A stretch of DNA of 64,000 nucleotides from Frigoriflavimonas asaccharolytica (GCF_013294015.1 NZ_JABSNO010000006.1:62001-126000); one strand, 5' to 3'; positions 27,182 through 35,915 are shown, counted from the first letter of the stretch. The notes: generated by a model not told the origin, from the letters alone. Numbers and translations: made by a program.

Positions 27182-27718
27182 TTAATTACTTTCTATCCAA
27201 TCTACTTTTTTTATTTTGTATAAAATATTTAACTTAGATTCCTCGCCAAAATATGCAATCTCTAAAGTGCCAAGATTTTTTGCTCCCAGTTTTTTCATCG
27301 CTTTTTGGGAACGATAATTTTCAGTTCCAACATGAAAATTCACCACTTCTACATACTTAAAAATATAATCTAACATTAGTTTTTTGACAATTGCATTATA
27401 ATTTTTGCCCCAAAATTCTTTTCCATAAAATGTGTAGCCAATGAAAATACTATTTTCAATTTCATTAAAATTATAAAATCTTGTACTGCCTATAAATTGA
27501 TTTGTTGTTTTATTTATAATAGAAAATGCACCTTTACTTTCTATCGCACCTATAAAAAAGTTTTGAAAAATTGCTCTTTGGAATCTGTTTTTGTTAGGAT
27601 GTTGACTCCAAACTTCCTCATCTTTTGCCAATTGAAACAATTTTCCGAAATGAATTTCTTCTAGCGGAATTATTTTCACTAGTTCATTTTCTAATATTTC
27701 TTGAAGGGAGAAATTCAT
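27182..27718 (-). CDS. GNAT-family N-acetyltransferase
   Basis: 178 aa. The RimJ/RimL-like GNAT fold is visible from the N-terminal EILENELVKIIPLEEIHFGKLFQLAKD, the central FIGSTRFYNF and NSIFIGYTFYGKEFWGKNYN, and the C-terminal VNFHVGTENYRSQKAMKKLGAKNLG, where RSQKAMKKLGA is the usual acetyl-CoA-binding helix. It probably acetylates an amine or a protein N-terminus; the substrate is unknown. It is 36 nt upstream of the ACP gene in the same direction. Confidence 0.8.
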   Translation of the reverse strand: MNFSLQEILENELVKIIPLEEIHFGKLFQLAKDEEVWSQHPNKNRFQRAIFQNFFIGAIESKGAFSIINKTTNQFIGSTRFYNFNEIENSIFIGYTFYGKEFWGKNYNAIVKKLMLDYIFKYVEVVNFHVGTENYRSQKAMKKLGAKNLGTLEIAYFGEESKLNILYKIKKVDWIESN

Positions 27719-27768
27719 AACATTTAAAATTTAACTCAAATTTACTTTAATAATTAAAATTTTTACAC

Positions 27769-27795
27769 AAAAAAACCGAGAAAAATCTCGGTTTA
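27769..27795 (-). terminator. Terminator of the stress-protein-like gene
   Basis: Perfect 9-bp stem AAACCGAGA (27773-27781) / TCTCGGTTT (27786-27794). On the minus strand it ends in T7. It separates the ketosynthase/stress-protein transcript from the GNAT-ACP genes. Confidence 0.85.
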
Positions 27796-27815
27796 TAACT
27801 TCAAAATACTATTTT

Positions 27816-28265
27816 CTAGAAAGCGTCGAAAGAAAATTCGGCACCTGCTCCTTGATGTATATTTTGTGCTGTTTTTTTATTTTTCAATTGAGTAGAATAG
27901 ACTTCGGATTTTGCTCTTAAAGCAACCTTAGCTTTCAAATAATCTAAATTTTGTGCTTCTACAATAGTTACATCATCAAATTCATAGGTATGTTCTACAG
28001 AATGTTGAGCGAAAATATTTTTTGCGATTTCTAATTGCTGTTCGTTGTCTATAGAAACACTGGCAATTAATTTATCAGTTTCATTGGTGTTAATTTGTGG
28101 TGTTCTTTCCCCAAATAATTTTTCCCAAAAGTTTTGTTCTTTGTATTCAGGTTTTGTGAGGTACACGATGTAATCTTGTACTCTAAAACCATTTTTTTCT
28201 AAATCTGCGGCTAAATTTTTAGCATTTTCTTGTGTTGGAAATAATCCGATGATTATTGTTGTCAT
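27816..28265 (-). CDS. Small stress-protein-like cytoplasmic protein
   Basis: 149 aa from the ATG at 28265 (MTTIIIGLF); the 15-residue upstream extension is basic and unlikely. Two beta-alpha-beta halves (IIIGLFPTQENAKNLAADLEKNGF and LIASVSIDNEQQLEIAKNIFAQHS) match the arrangement in the protein at 26404-26763. It has an extra middle loop (FWEKLFGERTP) and a longer tail. No enzyme motif. It is probably an ancient duplicate of that gene; its role in the cluster is unclear. Confidence 0.6.
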   Translation of the reverse strand: MTTIIIGLFPTQENAKNLAADLEKNGFRVQDYIVYLTKPEYKEQNFWEKLFGERTPQINTNETDKLIASVSIDNEQQLEIAKNIFAQHSVEHTYEFDDVTIVEAQNLDYLKAKVALRAKSEVYSTQLKNKKTAQNIHQGAGAEFSFDAF

Positions 28266-28396
28266 ATCTTTAATTTTTGTTCGTAGTTTTAATTGCAAAT
28301 TTACTGCCAAATTTTCAATAATTTGTTAAATAAAACAATATTGGTAAATTATTGATAAAAATCATAGATTATTTTATTAATATCGTAATTATAAAA

Positions 28397-29674
28397 TTAA
28401 TCTAAATATTTGCGAAAAATTACACAAGCATTCACGTCGCCAAAGCCAAAACTTACCTTCATTGCAGTCTTTATTTCGGTGGAAATTATCTCTGCAGGAA
28501 TAGATTTTCTGCCTATAAGTTGCTCAATTTCTACATTCAAATCTTCACAATTGATATTTGGTGCCACAAAATTATTTTTAAGTTGTAAAATGGTAGCCAC
28601 AGCTTCTACACTTCCAGAACCGGAAAGACAATGCCCAATCAAGCTTTTCGTAGAATTTATAAATGGAAAATCGCTACCTTTTCTTGCTAAAGCTTTGGTT
28701 AAATTTTCAATTTCTAGAGCATCTTTTGAAGTTGCAGTAAGGTGTCCATTGATGTAATCAATTTCATTTGCAGAAATTTTTGCATCCAAAATCGCATCTT
28801 TCACACATTTCTGCACGGCTTCAGAATTGGGTGCTGTCATGCTTCCATCACCTCTTTGTCCACCAGAATTCACGTTTCCACCTAAAATTTCGCAATAAAT
28901 TTTCGCACCTCTTTTTTGCGCAGATTCCAAACTTTCTACCACAAATGCACCAGAACCACTACTTGGTACAAAACCTGCAGCACTTGTACTCATCGGTCTT
29001 GAAGCCAATTCTGGACGATCATTAGATTTAAAATTGCAGACTTTTATAGCATCAAATCCGCCCCAAATATAAGGTCCAGAATCGCTTGTGCTTCCTGCCA
29101 GAATTCGTTTTGCCTTGCCAGATTTTATTCTTTCAAAAGCCATCAAAATACTTTCTGTTCCGGTGGTGCAAGCAGAAGAATTGGTGGTAACTTGATTTCC
29201 CAAACCTAATTTCCCACTCAAATAAGCCGAAATTCCGCTATTCATGGTTTGAGAAACTGCGGTGCTTCCCAATCTTCTAGTTTGTAAATCGTCTATTTTA
29301 TAAATGCTCTCCCGAAATTTTTCAATTCCAGAAGTTCCTGTGCCGAAAATTGTTCCGCTTTCCCAGTCTGGTTTTTCGCTTCCTGATGGTTCTAAACCTG
29401 CATCTTTCCACGCATCCAATCCGGCAATTACACCATATAAAATTCCGGTAGAATTGAAATTTCGTAGTTCTAATTCTGTAAAATAATTTCTTTTTTTCTC
29501 TTCGGAAATTTCGGGTGTGCCAGAAACTTGACAAGAGAATTTCAAATCTGCCAATTGTTGGTCGAATTTTATTCCAGATTTTCCAGTTCTTAAAGCAGAT
29601 AGAAAAGTCTCCAATTCGTTTCCAATTGGTGATACTACTCCCATTCCTGTAATTACGACTCTTATTTTACTCAT
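28397..29674 (-). CDS. Beta-ketoacyl-ACP synthase (KAS II/FabF-like)
   Basis: 425 aa thiolase-fold condensing enzyme. Catalytic Cys169 lies in TNSSACTTGTESILMA, the first His in INGHLTATSKDALEIEN and the second in STKSLIGHCLSGSGSVEAVATILQL. The N-terminus VVITGMGVVSPIGN and the end FGFGDVNACVIF are typical. It extends acyl-ACP with malonyl-ACP. Its place beside an ACP, a dehydratase and a type III PKS suggests a pathway-specific paralogue rather than housekeeping FabF. A three-copy palindromic repeat array occupies its 5' leader. Confidence 0.9.
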   Translation of the reverse strand: MSKIRVVITGMGVVSPIGNELETFLSALRTGKSGIKFDQQLADLKFSCQVSGTPEISEEKKRNYFTELELRNFNSTGILYGVIAGLDAWKDAGLEPSGSEKPDWESGTIFGTGTSGIEKFRESIYKIDDLQTRRLGSTAVSQTMNSGISAYLSGKLGLGNQVTTNSSACTTGTESILMAFERIKSGKAKRILAGSTSDSGPYIWGGFDAIKVCNFKSNDRPELASRPMSTSAAGFVPSSGSGAFVVESLESAQKRGAKIYCEILGGNVNSGGQRGDGSMTAPNSEAVQKCVKDAILDAKISANEIDYINGHLTATSKDALEIENLTKALARKGSDFPFINSTKSLIGHCLSGSGSVEAVATILQLKNNFVAPNINCEDLNVEIEQLIGRKSIPAEIISTEIKTAMKVSFGFGDVNACVIFRKYLD

Positions 29675-29700
29675 ATTATTTTATTACAAGGCTTTTGTAG

Positions 29701-29993
29701 CCCACGGATAACACGGATTTTCTACATCACTAATCTGTGCGAATCCGTGTTATCCGTGGGCAAAAATTTTCAATTTAATGAATATAAAATATGCTTTATC
29801 AGCCCACAGATTTCACAGATTTCACAGATTTTCACGGATTTTCTACATCACAAATCTGTGCGAATCAGTGTTATCCGTGGGCAAAAATTTTCAATTTAAT
29901 AAAATTAAAATATACTTTATCAACCCACAGATTTCACAGATTTTCACGGTTTTTCTACGTAATAAATCTGTGCAAATCCGTGAAATCCGTGGG
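29701..29993. repeat. Array of three palindromic repeats of the CACAGATT/CCGTGGG family
   Basis: Three copies at 29701-29760, 29803-29881 and 29924-29993, each bounded by CCCAC...GTGGG and separated by two near-identical 42-nt spacers (29761-29802, 29882-29923). Copy 1 is a perfect 19-bp inverted repeat (29701-29719 with 29742-29760). It fills the gap between the dehydratase and ketosynthase genes; no gene is supported here. Confidence 0.85.
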
Positions 29994-30023
29994 CAACAAT
30001 TTTCAACAAATAGAAGAAAAATT

Positions 30024-30449
30024 CTATTTAATAAACCCTGCAATCAAACCCTCACAAACGATTTCATTTCTTTCATTTTTCATAACAACTTTACATTTCA
30101 ATTTATTAAACCTGAAATATACTTTTTCTGAAATTACAGTTACTTTCTCATTCGGGAAAACTGGTTTTAGAAATTCTATTTCTGTTGATGATAATGCAAC
30201 CGAACTTTTGTCTGTTAAGTTTTCACTTAAATTAATTCCCAAACATACCAAACCAATTTGCGCCATGCATTCCGTTAAAATTACTCCTGGCGTTACGGGA
30301 TTGTTTTTAAAATGCCCTTTGTAAAAATCTAAACTTTCATTAAAAAAGAAAGTTCCGATTACTCCATTTTCATCTAACGACAATATTTCATCCACGAATA
30401 AAAATGGTGATGTATAAGGCAATTTTGATAGTATTTCTTCAAATTTCAT
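30024..30449 (-). CDS. FabZ-like hotdog 3-hydroxyacyl-ACP dehydratase
   Basis: 141 aa single hotdog domain. The FabZ pattern is clear: LPYTSPFLFVDEIL, catalytic His in FYKGHFKNNPVTPGVIL, and the acidic residue in TECMAQIGL. It removes water from 3-hydroxyacyl-ACP. It shares orientation with the downstream ketosynthase, with the repeat array between them. It is probably part of the dedicated fatty-acid-like supply to the type III PKS. Confidence 0.87.
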   Translation of the reverse strand: MKFEEILSKLPYTSPFLFVDEILSLDENGVIGTFFFNESLDFYKGHFKNNPVTPGVILTECMAQIGLVCLGINLSENLTDKSSVALSSTEIEFLKPVFPNEKVTVISEKVYFRFNKLKCKVVMKNERNEIVCEGLIAGFIK

Positions 30450-30617
30450 TAATAATGTTCAATAGTGTGAAGATGCGAAAAATATATTGCATTATCGAGA
30501 TTATTTCGTCAATAAAAGAAAATTTATTTATCAAATTGATATTTTTTAAAAATATGCCACAAGATTTTTAGCATAGATTTTGCGTAAGATTATTTAATAA
30601 ATTCAAATATATATCAA

Positions 30618-31703
30618 ATGAAAATTTTAGAAAAATACAGCTCTGATAAATTACAATTAGAGAATAGAATTGCAATGGCACCAATGACGAGAAGCCGTGC
30701 AGACAATGAAAATCATCTTGCGAATGAATTGATGCAAACATATTATACACAACGAGCTTCGGCTGGTTTAATTATCACTGAAGGCATCAATATAAGTACA
30801 GAATCTGTTGGTTACATCAATGTTCCGGGTATTTATACAGACGAACAAACAGAATCTTGGAAAAAAATAACAAATGCAGTACATGAAAAGGGTGGGAAAA
30901 TTTTCGCACAATTGTGGCATGTTGGTAGAATTTCGCATCCAGATTTTCATAATGGAAATCTTCCTTTAGCGCCATCTGCAGTAAATCCGGATTCTCAATC
31001 TTACACCTATAACGGTTTTAAAGATACTGTTGCGCCAAAAGCAATGACACTAGAAGATATTAAAAGAACGACAGAAGATTTTGTGAAAGCTGCAGAAAAC
31101 GCTATTAAAGCAGGATTTGACGGAATTGAAATTCATGCAGCAAACGGATATTTATTTCATCAATTTTTTGCTTTAACTTCTAATAAAAGAGAAGACGAAT
31201 ATGGCGGTTCTATTGAAAATAGAGGAAGAATTTTGTTTGAAGTTTTAGATGCTATTGGAAAAAAAGTTTCTTTTGATAAAATTGGTTTGCGTCTTGCGCC
31301 AGATCTCGACGGGATTTTTGGAATGGTGAAAGATGAAGAAACACAGGAAATGTTTGAATATTTGGTGAATAAGGTGAATGATTACAATTTAGCCTACCTT
31401 CATTTTAGTGGTTTTACAGAAAAAGGGGACCATCCTCAAAAAGCAATTTTTGAAATTGCCAAACATTATCGTGGTATCTATAAAGGTACATTCATGATTA
31501 ATGGTGGATTTTTGAAAGATACTGCCAATAAGGCACTTGAAGAAAATTTGGCTGATTTAATTTCTATTGGTGTTCCGTATATTGCAAATCCAGATTTGGT
31601 TGAGCGTTTTGCAGTTGATGCACCTTTAAATCAAGCTGATCCAGATACTTTTTATGTTCCGGGCGCAAAAGGTTACACGGATTATCCCGCTTTAAAATCT
31701 TAG
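30618..31703 (+). CDS. Old yellow enzyme-type alkene reductase
   Basis: 361 aa FMN-dependent (beta/alpha)8 enzyme. Motifs: NRIAMAPMTRSRA near the start, FAQLWHVGRISHP, active-site EIHAANGYLFHQFF (His, Asn, Tyr) and YGGSIENRGR. It reduces activated C=C bonds with NAD(P)H. It lies on the plus strand inside an otherwise minus-strand biosynthetic cluster, so it may be an insertion or a tailoring reductase. The shared terminator downstream is bidirectional. Confidence 0.92.
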   Translation: MKILEKYSSDKLQLENRIAMAPMTRSRADNENHLANELMQTYYTQRASAGLIITEGINISTESVGYINVPGIYTDEQTESWKKITNAVHEKGGKIFAQLWHVGRISHPDFHNGNLPLAPSAVNPDSQSYTYNGFKDTVAPKAMTLEDIKRTTEDFVKAAENAIKAGFDGIEIHAANGYLFHQFFALTSNKREDEYGGSIENRGRILFEVLDAIGKKVSFDKIGLRLAPDLDGIFGMVKDEETQEMFEYLVNKVNDYNLAYLHFSGFTEKGDHPQKAIFEIAKHYRGIYKGTFMINGGFLKDTANKALEENLADLISIGVPYIANPDLVERFAVDAPLNQADPDTFYVPGAKGYTDYPALKS

Positions 31704-31724
31704 AAAATTTTTAAAATTTATTAA

Positions 31725-31759
31725 AAATAATCAGCCCTTCTTGGGCTGATTTTTTTTAT
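31725..31759. terminator. Bidirectional terminator between OYE and SDR genes
   Basis: Perfect 9-bp stem AATCAGCCC (31729-31737) / GGGCTGATT (31743-31751) with T8 on the plus side and an A-rich left flank. Confidence 0.85.
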
Positions 31760-32544
31760 TGTAAATGTTCGCCGCCATCTACAGGAATTATATTTCCCGT
31801 AATCCAATTTGCTTCGTCTTTGCATAGTAAACTCACCACATTAGCCACATCTTCTGGTGTTGTCAATCTTTTATTAGGATTTCTTTCGATAGAATTTTTA
31901 ATTAAATTTTCACTTCCGGGTATCATTTGTAAAGATCGTGTATTGGTAACTCCTGCTTGTATGCAATTGCATTTAATGCCAAATGGTGCAAATTCTAAAG
32001 CGATACTTCTAGAAATGGCTTCCAAACTGGCTTTTGCGGCGGAAACTGCCGCATAATATTTCCAAGGTTTGCTGCTGCCTTCACTTGTGAAAGCTATAAT
32101 TCTAGCGTCTTCTGCAAATAATTTATTTTGAAATAAAAGTTGCGTCCAATCGTACAAACTGACTGCCATCGCTTGGAAGGTAATCATAAAATCATCCGAA
32201 CTTAATATAGAATCGCCCTCGGAAACCATCGCTTTCAGATTTCCTTTTGCAATGCTATGAACCAAAATTTTTACTTTAGCCTCACCCAAAACTTCTTTAA
32301 ATTCTGAAATAATTTTTTGCTGACTATCAATATTTAAAGCATCTAGATTAAAATTTACAAAAGAAATATTTTGAGATTTTATTTTTTCAAATTCTTGTAA
32401 AATTTCTGCCATTTCTGAACGCGCATTTCTATGAACAATGCAAATGTTAAAACCATCTTGCGCCAATTTTTTCGCGGAAGCCAAGCCTAAACCAGAACTT
32501 CCGCCTAAAATTATTGCCCAATATTTTTGCTTATTTTCTACCAT
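31756..32544 (-). CDS. SDR-family enoyl-ACP reductase-like protein
   Basis: 262 aa Rossmann protein. Cofactor loop ILGGSSGLGLASAKKLA; active region YYAAVSAAKASLEAISRSIA with a Tyr-x6-Lys arrangement, as in FabI/FabL enoyl reductases, rather than the common Tyr-x3-Lys; C-terminal CKDEANWITGNIIPVDGGEHL. It is likely to reduce enoyl-ACP or a related intermediate with NAD(P)H. Its first codons overlap the 3' end of the type III PKS gene by 7 nt, so the two are cotranslated. Confidence 0.82.
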   Translation of the reverse strand: MVENKQKYWAIILGGSSGLGLASAKKLAQDGFNICIVHRNARSEMAEILQEFEKIKSQNISFVNFNLDALNIDSQQKIISEFKEVLGEAKVKILVHSIAKGNLKAMVSEGDSILSSDDFMITFQAMAVSLYDWTQLLFQNKLFAEDARIIAFTSEGSSKPWKYYAAVSAAKASLEAISRSIALEFAPFGIKCNCIQAGVTNTRSLQMIPGSENLIKNSIERNPNKRLTTPEDVANVVSLLCKDEANWITGNIIPVDGGEHLQ

Positions 32545-33590
32545 TCTAATAATACTCTTTGCGCAGAAAATCCAGGTCCGAAACTTAACATCAAACCTTT
32601 TTCGCCTTTCTGCGGATTTTTATCCATTATATTTTCTAAAACATACAAAACTGTGGCGCTGCTCATATTTCCGTAAAGTCGCAAAATTTCTTTGGTATCA
32701 TCTATATTTTTACCCAAATCTTTAAATAAACCTTCTACCATTTGCACAATTTTTTTGCCACCTGGATGAAAAATTAAATAATCTAAATCTTCTACTTTCA
32801 GATTTTGTTTCGCTAAAAATGGATGCACAATATCTGGAAAATGTTCAGAAATAGTTTCGGGAACTTCAATATCTAAGATCATTTTCAAGCCAGAATTGGT
32901 GAGTTGAAAACCCATCATATGTTCATTATTGTAGAAATGATACATCTCTTCGCTCAAAATTTTCGGGCCCAAATCTTCTTCGTAAGAACTTAACAATGCG
33001 CAACTTGCACCATCGCCAAAAATGGCTGCACTTACCATATTTGCCATAGAAAAATCTTCTAATTGAAAGGTAGCAGTTGGCGCTTCTACAGCAATTACCG
33101 CGGCACGTTTACCAGGATTTGCTTGTAAGAAATTTTTAGCATAAATAATCCCAGAAACTCCTGCTGCACATCCCATTTCTGTAACTGGCAATCTCACAAT
33201 ATCTTGGCGAAGATTCAATTTATTAATTAAATAAGCGTCTAAAGAAGGAATCATAATTCCGGTGCAGCTTACAGTGATGATGTAATCTAAACTTTGAGGA
33301 TCCCAATTTGCTTTTTTTAAAGCCTTTTCCAAAACTTTTTCGCCTAAAAGAACAACTTCTCTTGCGTAGATATTATTTTTTTGCTCGAATGATGTTGCGG
33401 TGAATACTTCCGCTGGATCCATTATAGAATAGCGTTCATCTACTGCAGCTCCTTCAAAAATCTTTTTTATTTTTCTTTTGAAACGATCTTCTTGTCCGAA
33501 AAGCCATTGGTCTAAAAACGGCAAAACCTCGGATGTTTTCCGAGAAAATTTTGGTAATTGTTTGGCTACTGTTACTATTTTTACGCTCAT
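32538..33590 (-). CDS. Type III polyketide synthase (chalcone/stilbene synthase-like)
   Basis: 350 aa from the ATG at 33590 (MSVKIVTVAKQLP); the upstream in-frame extension is basic and unlikely. The catalytic triad of the family is present: Cys141 in VTEMGCAAGVSGI, His in LIFHPGGKKIVQ, and Asn in YGNMSSATVLYVLE. The enzyme iteratively condenses malonyl-CoA onto a starter, giving resorcinols or pyrones. Bacterial relatives often accept long acyl starters, which fits the ACP, ketosynthase and dehydratase next door (inference). Methyltransferase and FAD-oxidoreductase genes lie upstream in the same direction. Confidence 0.92.
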   Translation of the reverse strand: MSVKIVTVAKQLPKFSRKTSEVLPFLDQWLFGQEDRFKRKIKKIFEGAAVDERYSIMDPAEVFTATSFEQKNNIYAREVVLLGEKVLEKALKKANWDPQSLDYIITVSCTGIMIPSLDAYLINKLNLRQDIVRLPVTEMGCAAGVSGIIYAKNFLQANPGKRAAVIAVEAPTATFQLEDFSMANMVSAAIFGDGASCALLSSYEEDLGPKILSEEMYHFYNNEHMMGFQLTNSGLKMILDIEVPETISEHFPDIVHPFLAKQNLKVEDLDYLIFHPGGKKIVQMVEGLFKDLGKNIDDTKEILRLYGNMSSATVLYVLENIMDKNPQKGEKGLMLSFGPGFSAQRVLLEW

Positions 33591-33633
33591 ATTTCTTTGC
33601 GAGAATCTCCTTTTACAAAGCAAAAACAGTGAA

Positions 33634-33661
33634 CTGTCATTGCGAGGTACGAAGCAATCTC
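33634..33661 (+). repeat. Intact REP-like sequence (uninterrupted IS110 target)
   Basis: CTGTCATTGCGAGGTACGAA followed by GCAATCTC. It matches the site rebuilt by joining the IS110 flanks at 27 of 28 positions. It lies between the PKS and methyltransferase genes. Confidence 0.8.
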
Positions 33662-33678
33662 ATTTTCTTTATTAATTT

Positions 33679-34389
33679 TTACTTCTCAATAATCCACTGC
33701 CAACGAAAAGCCCATTTCCACTTGATGCTGTAATTTTTAAAACCTAATTCTTTAGAAAATTTGGTTAAATCTTGCTTTTTAAATCCTCTTAAAATAGAAA
33801 TTAAACCATCATTTGCAGTCATTTTTTCTAATCTAAAAACGAAAATTATGGCTTGAAAAAGTCGGTAAGCTATTTTGCTTCTTTCTAAATCATTTACGAT
33901 AATACCTTTGTTGACGATTTTAAAAATAACTTGCATTAAATTTAAAATTTCTTTGTCTTTAAAGTGATGTAAGGTAAGTGTAATTAGTGCAATATCTATA
34001 CTAAATTTAGAAAAATTGAACAAAAATATATCTTCGGCTAAATAGCTGATGTTGTCGTAGTTTTTGCTGCAATATTCTGCGTGACGAATGGTGGCTTCGT
34101 TGGCATCAATTCCTATTAGATTAAATTTTAGATTGTTTTTTTTGCCATAATCCGAAAGCATTCTTAGCATATCGCCGTTTCCACAACCGAAATCCATAAT
34201 CGTAATTTCTTTTGTATTTGGTAGATTTTTTATGATTTTTTTTACTCCATTTAAAGTAACGGAATTTCCACCCAAAAGATGATTTATTCTTGCGATATCG
34301 TCTAGAGCAGTTACCAAACCTTCATTATCCATGGAAAAATCGTCCATAGATTCTTCTAAATCTGTTCTATATGTTGTATCTAAAGGCAT
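33679..34389 (-). CDS. Class I SAM-dependent methyltransferase
   Basis: 236 aa. SAM-binding motif I EITIMDFGCGNGDMLRML near residue 70, motif II region FNLIGIDANEATIRHAE and motif IV IDIALITLTLHHFKD. A C-terminal helical part ends FRWQWIIEK. In the type III PKS neighbourhood it probably methylates the polyketide ring or a hydroxyl group (inference from context). Confidence 0.87.
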   Translation of the reverse strand: MPLDTTYRTDLEESMDDFSMDNEGLVTALDDIARINHLLGGNSVTLNGVKKIIKNLPNTKEITIMDFGCGNGDMLRMLSDYGKKNNLKFNLIGIDANEATIRHAEYCSKNYDNISYLAEDIFLFNFSKFSIDIALITLTLHHFKDKEILNLMQVIFKIVNKGIIVNDLERSKIAYRLFQAIIFVFRLEKMTANDGLISILRGFKKQDLTKFSKELGFKNYSIKWKWAFRWQWIIEK

Positions 34390-34438
34390 ATTTTTGTGGA
34401 TAGTTTTTTAATTATTGAAAAATTTTTTGAAAATTTGC

Positions 34439-34525
34439 TCACAGATATCACAGGTTTGCAGGGATTACTGTTTTAACTTTTTATTTTAAAATTCGATTTG
34501 TACTTCACAGATTTGCACGGATGAT
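34439..34525. repeat. Two CACAGATT-family repeat fragments
   Basis: CACAGATATCACAGGTTTGC near 34440 and CACAGATTTGCACGGATGAT near 34506 belong to the same family as the array at 29701-29993. They lie between the methyltransferase and oxidoreductase genes. Confidence 0.6.
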
Positions 34526-34545
34526 TTTCATTTTAAACTTTGAGT

Positions 34546-35676
34546 TTAAAGTATTTCTTTGCCATGTGTTTTTTTGATAATAAATGGAAGTAAAAATGGA
34601 AGATACGTAATGCTTTTGGTTAAGATTTCAGAAAGTGTAGCATTTTCAAAAGTTTTTCCTAAAATTCGACCAAATTGCAGCCTGCTTTTGAAGTTTTTGT
34701 CCCAATTTTTAGCATAGTTTTTTTCCATTTCAGTTCGGGTGATTTCATTTATTAAAAGTTTTGCAACTTCTTCTGATGCCAATTTTGCGCTGTGAATTGC
34801 CATTGCCATTCCGTTTCCGCAGAGTGGATGAATTAAACCCGCGGTATCGCCGATCATTAAAATATGGTTTTCTACGTTTTCCTTTTCATCAAAACAGATT
34901 TGACTAATCGTTAATGGTCTTTCAAAAATTATTTCAGAATTTTCTAAAATTTCTTTTAAATATGGATTTTTAGAAAGTAATTTTTGCTGAAATTCATCAA
35001 TGTTTTTATACTTTTTAAATGATTTATAATCCGTTAAATAACAAATATTAATCCTATCATTTTCTACTTTCGAAACTCCACAATAACCACCTTGAAAATT
35101 GTGTAATCCAACCAAATCATCAGCGAAATTTCCTTTGTAATGTGCTTTTACTCCAAGCCAAGGCGATTTTTTTGTGATGAAATTCCGTTTCAATTCAACA
35201 TCTAAATTAGATCTTTTTCCGAAACTTCCGAGAACTATTTTAGATTTTAAAAGTTTACCGTTGGATAATTGTACTTCAAAAATTTCATCTTTAAAATGAA
35301 CCTCATTTGCTTGCTCTTGCAGAATCTTGCAGTTTTGAGAAAGCGCTTTTTTGTACAATTCAAAATCTAAAGTATAACGACTGATGCCAAAACCGCCCAA
35401 TGGAAGTTTGGTTTTTATCATTTTCCCAGATTCTGAACTGAAGTGAAAATCGGTGATGTGTGTTGGTTTTAGTGATTCTATATCTAAATTTAACCAAGAA
35501 AAATAGGGTAAAACTTCATTAGAAATGTATTCACCACAAACTTTGTGTTTCGGATAAGAATTTTTTTCTACTACAATGACGCTAAAACCCAATTTTGACA
35601 AATGTATAGCAGAAGTAAGTCCGGCTAAACCTCCACCAATGATTATTATTTGGGCATCAAGATTTTTGTTTGTCAA
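34546..35676 (-). CDS. FAD-dependent oxidoreductase, geranylgeranyl-reductase type
   Basis: 376 aa. N-terminal dinucleotide fold IIIIGGGLAGLTSAIHLSKLGF, followed by VVEKNSYPKHKVCGEYIS, typical of the geranylgeranyl reductase/group A monooxygenase superfamily. Second FAD motif HILMIGDTAGLIHPLCGNGMAMAIHSA. It likely oxidises or reduces the product of the type III PKS, for example ring hydroxylation or saturation. It is the first gene of the minus-strand PKS block. Confidence 0.87.
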   Translation of the reverse strand: MTNKNLDAQIIIIGGGLAGLTSAIHLSKLGFSVIVVEKNSYPKHKVCGEYISNEVLPYFSWLNLDIESLKPTHITDFHFSSESGKMIKTKLPLGGFGISRYTLDFELYKKALSQNCKILQEQANEVHFKDEIFEVQLSNGKLLKSKIVLGSFGKRSNLDVELKRNFITKKSPWLGVKAHYKGNFADDLVGLHNFQGGYCGVSKVENDRINICYLTDYKSFKKYKNIDEFQQKLLSKNPYLKEILENSEIIFERPLTISQICFDEKENVENHILMIGDTAGLIHPLCGNGMAMAIHSAKLASEEVAKLLINEITRTEMEKNYAKNWDKNFKSRLQFGRILGKTFENATLSEILTKSITYLPFLLPFIIKKTHGKEIL

Positions 35677-35757
35677 ATTTTTATTTTGAAAACCAAAGTT
35701 AATGTTTAAGTACTAAAATTCACTACAAAGTTTTTTGAAATATTGCAGATTTTTTTT

Positions 35758-35915
35758 AACACATAAGTTGAATTAGTGTGTTTATAAAGTAAACATTAGG
35801 GCAAATTAGTTTATAATTTCCGTCGTAAATCTTAATAACCTTAATCGCTTAACAAAATCTTAATTGTAAATTTCTCTCCTTTTTAAAGAAAAAAACCTCG
35901 CATTTCTGCAAGGTT
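35758..35915 (-). repeat. Interspersed ~150-bp repeat, copy A, ending in a terminator hairpin
   Basis: Shares an ordered set of blocks with 42819-42968: CACATAAGTT, CATTAG, TAATTTCCGT, AAATCTTAAT, ACCTTAAT, CTTAAC and a final AACCTC-CATTTCTGCAAGGTT hairpin (35894-35915). On the minus strand the hairpin ends in a T-run and can terminate the vWA transcript. Confidence 0.65.

Noticed and set aside
29701-29993. CRISPR-like spacing of three repeats
   Set aside because: The repeats are 60-79 bp palindromes of unequal length and the two spacers are nearly identical, the opposite of a CRISPR array; there are no cas genes nearby.
29778-30324. Plus-strand reading frames across the palindromic array and the dehydratase gene
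   Set aside because: They translate repeat DNA and the antisense of a clear FabZ-like gene.
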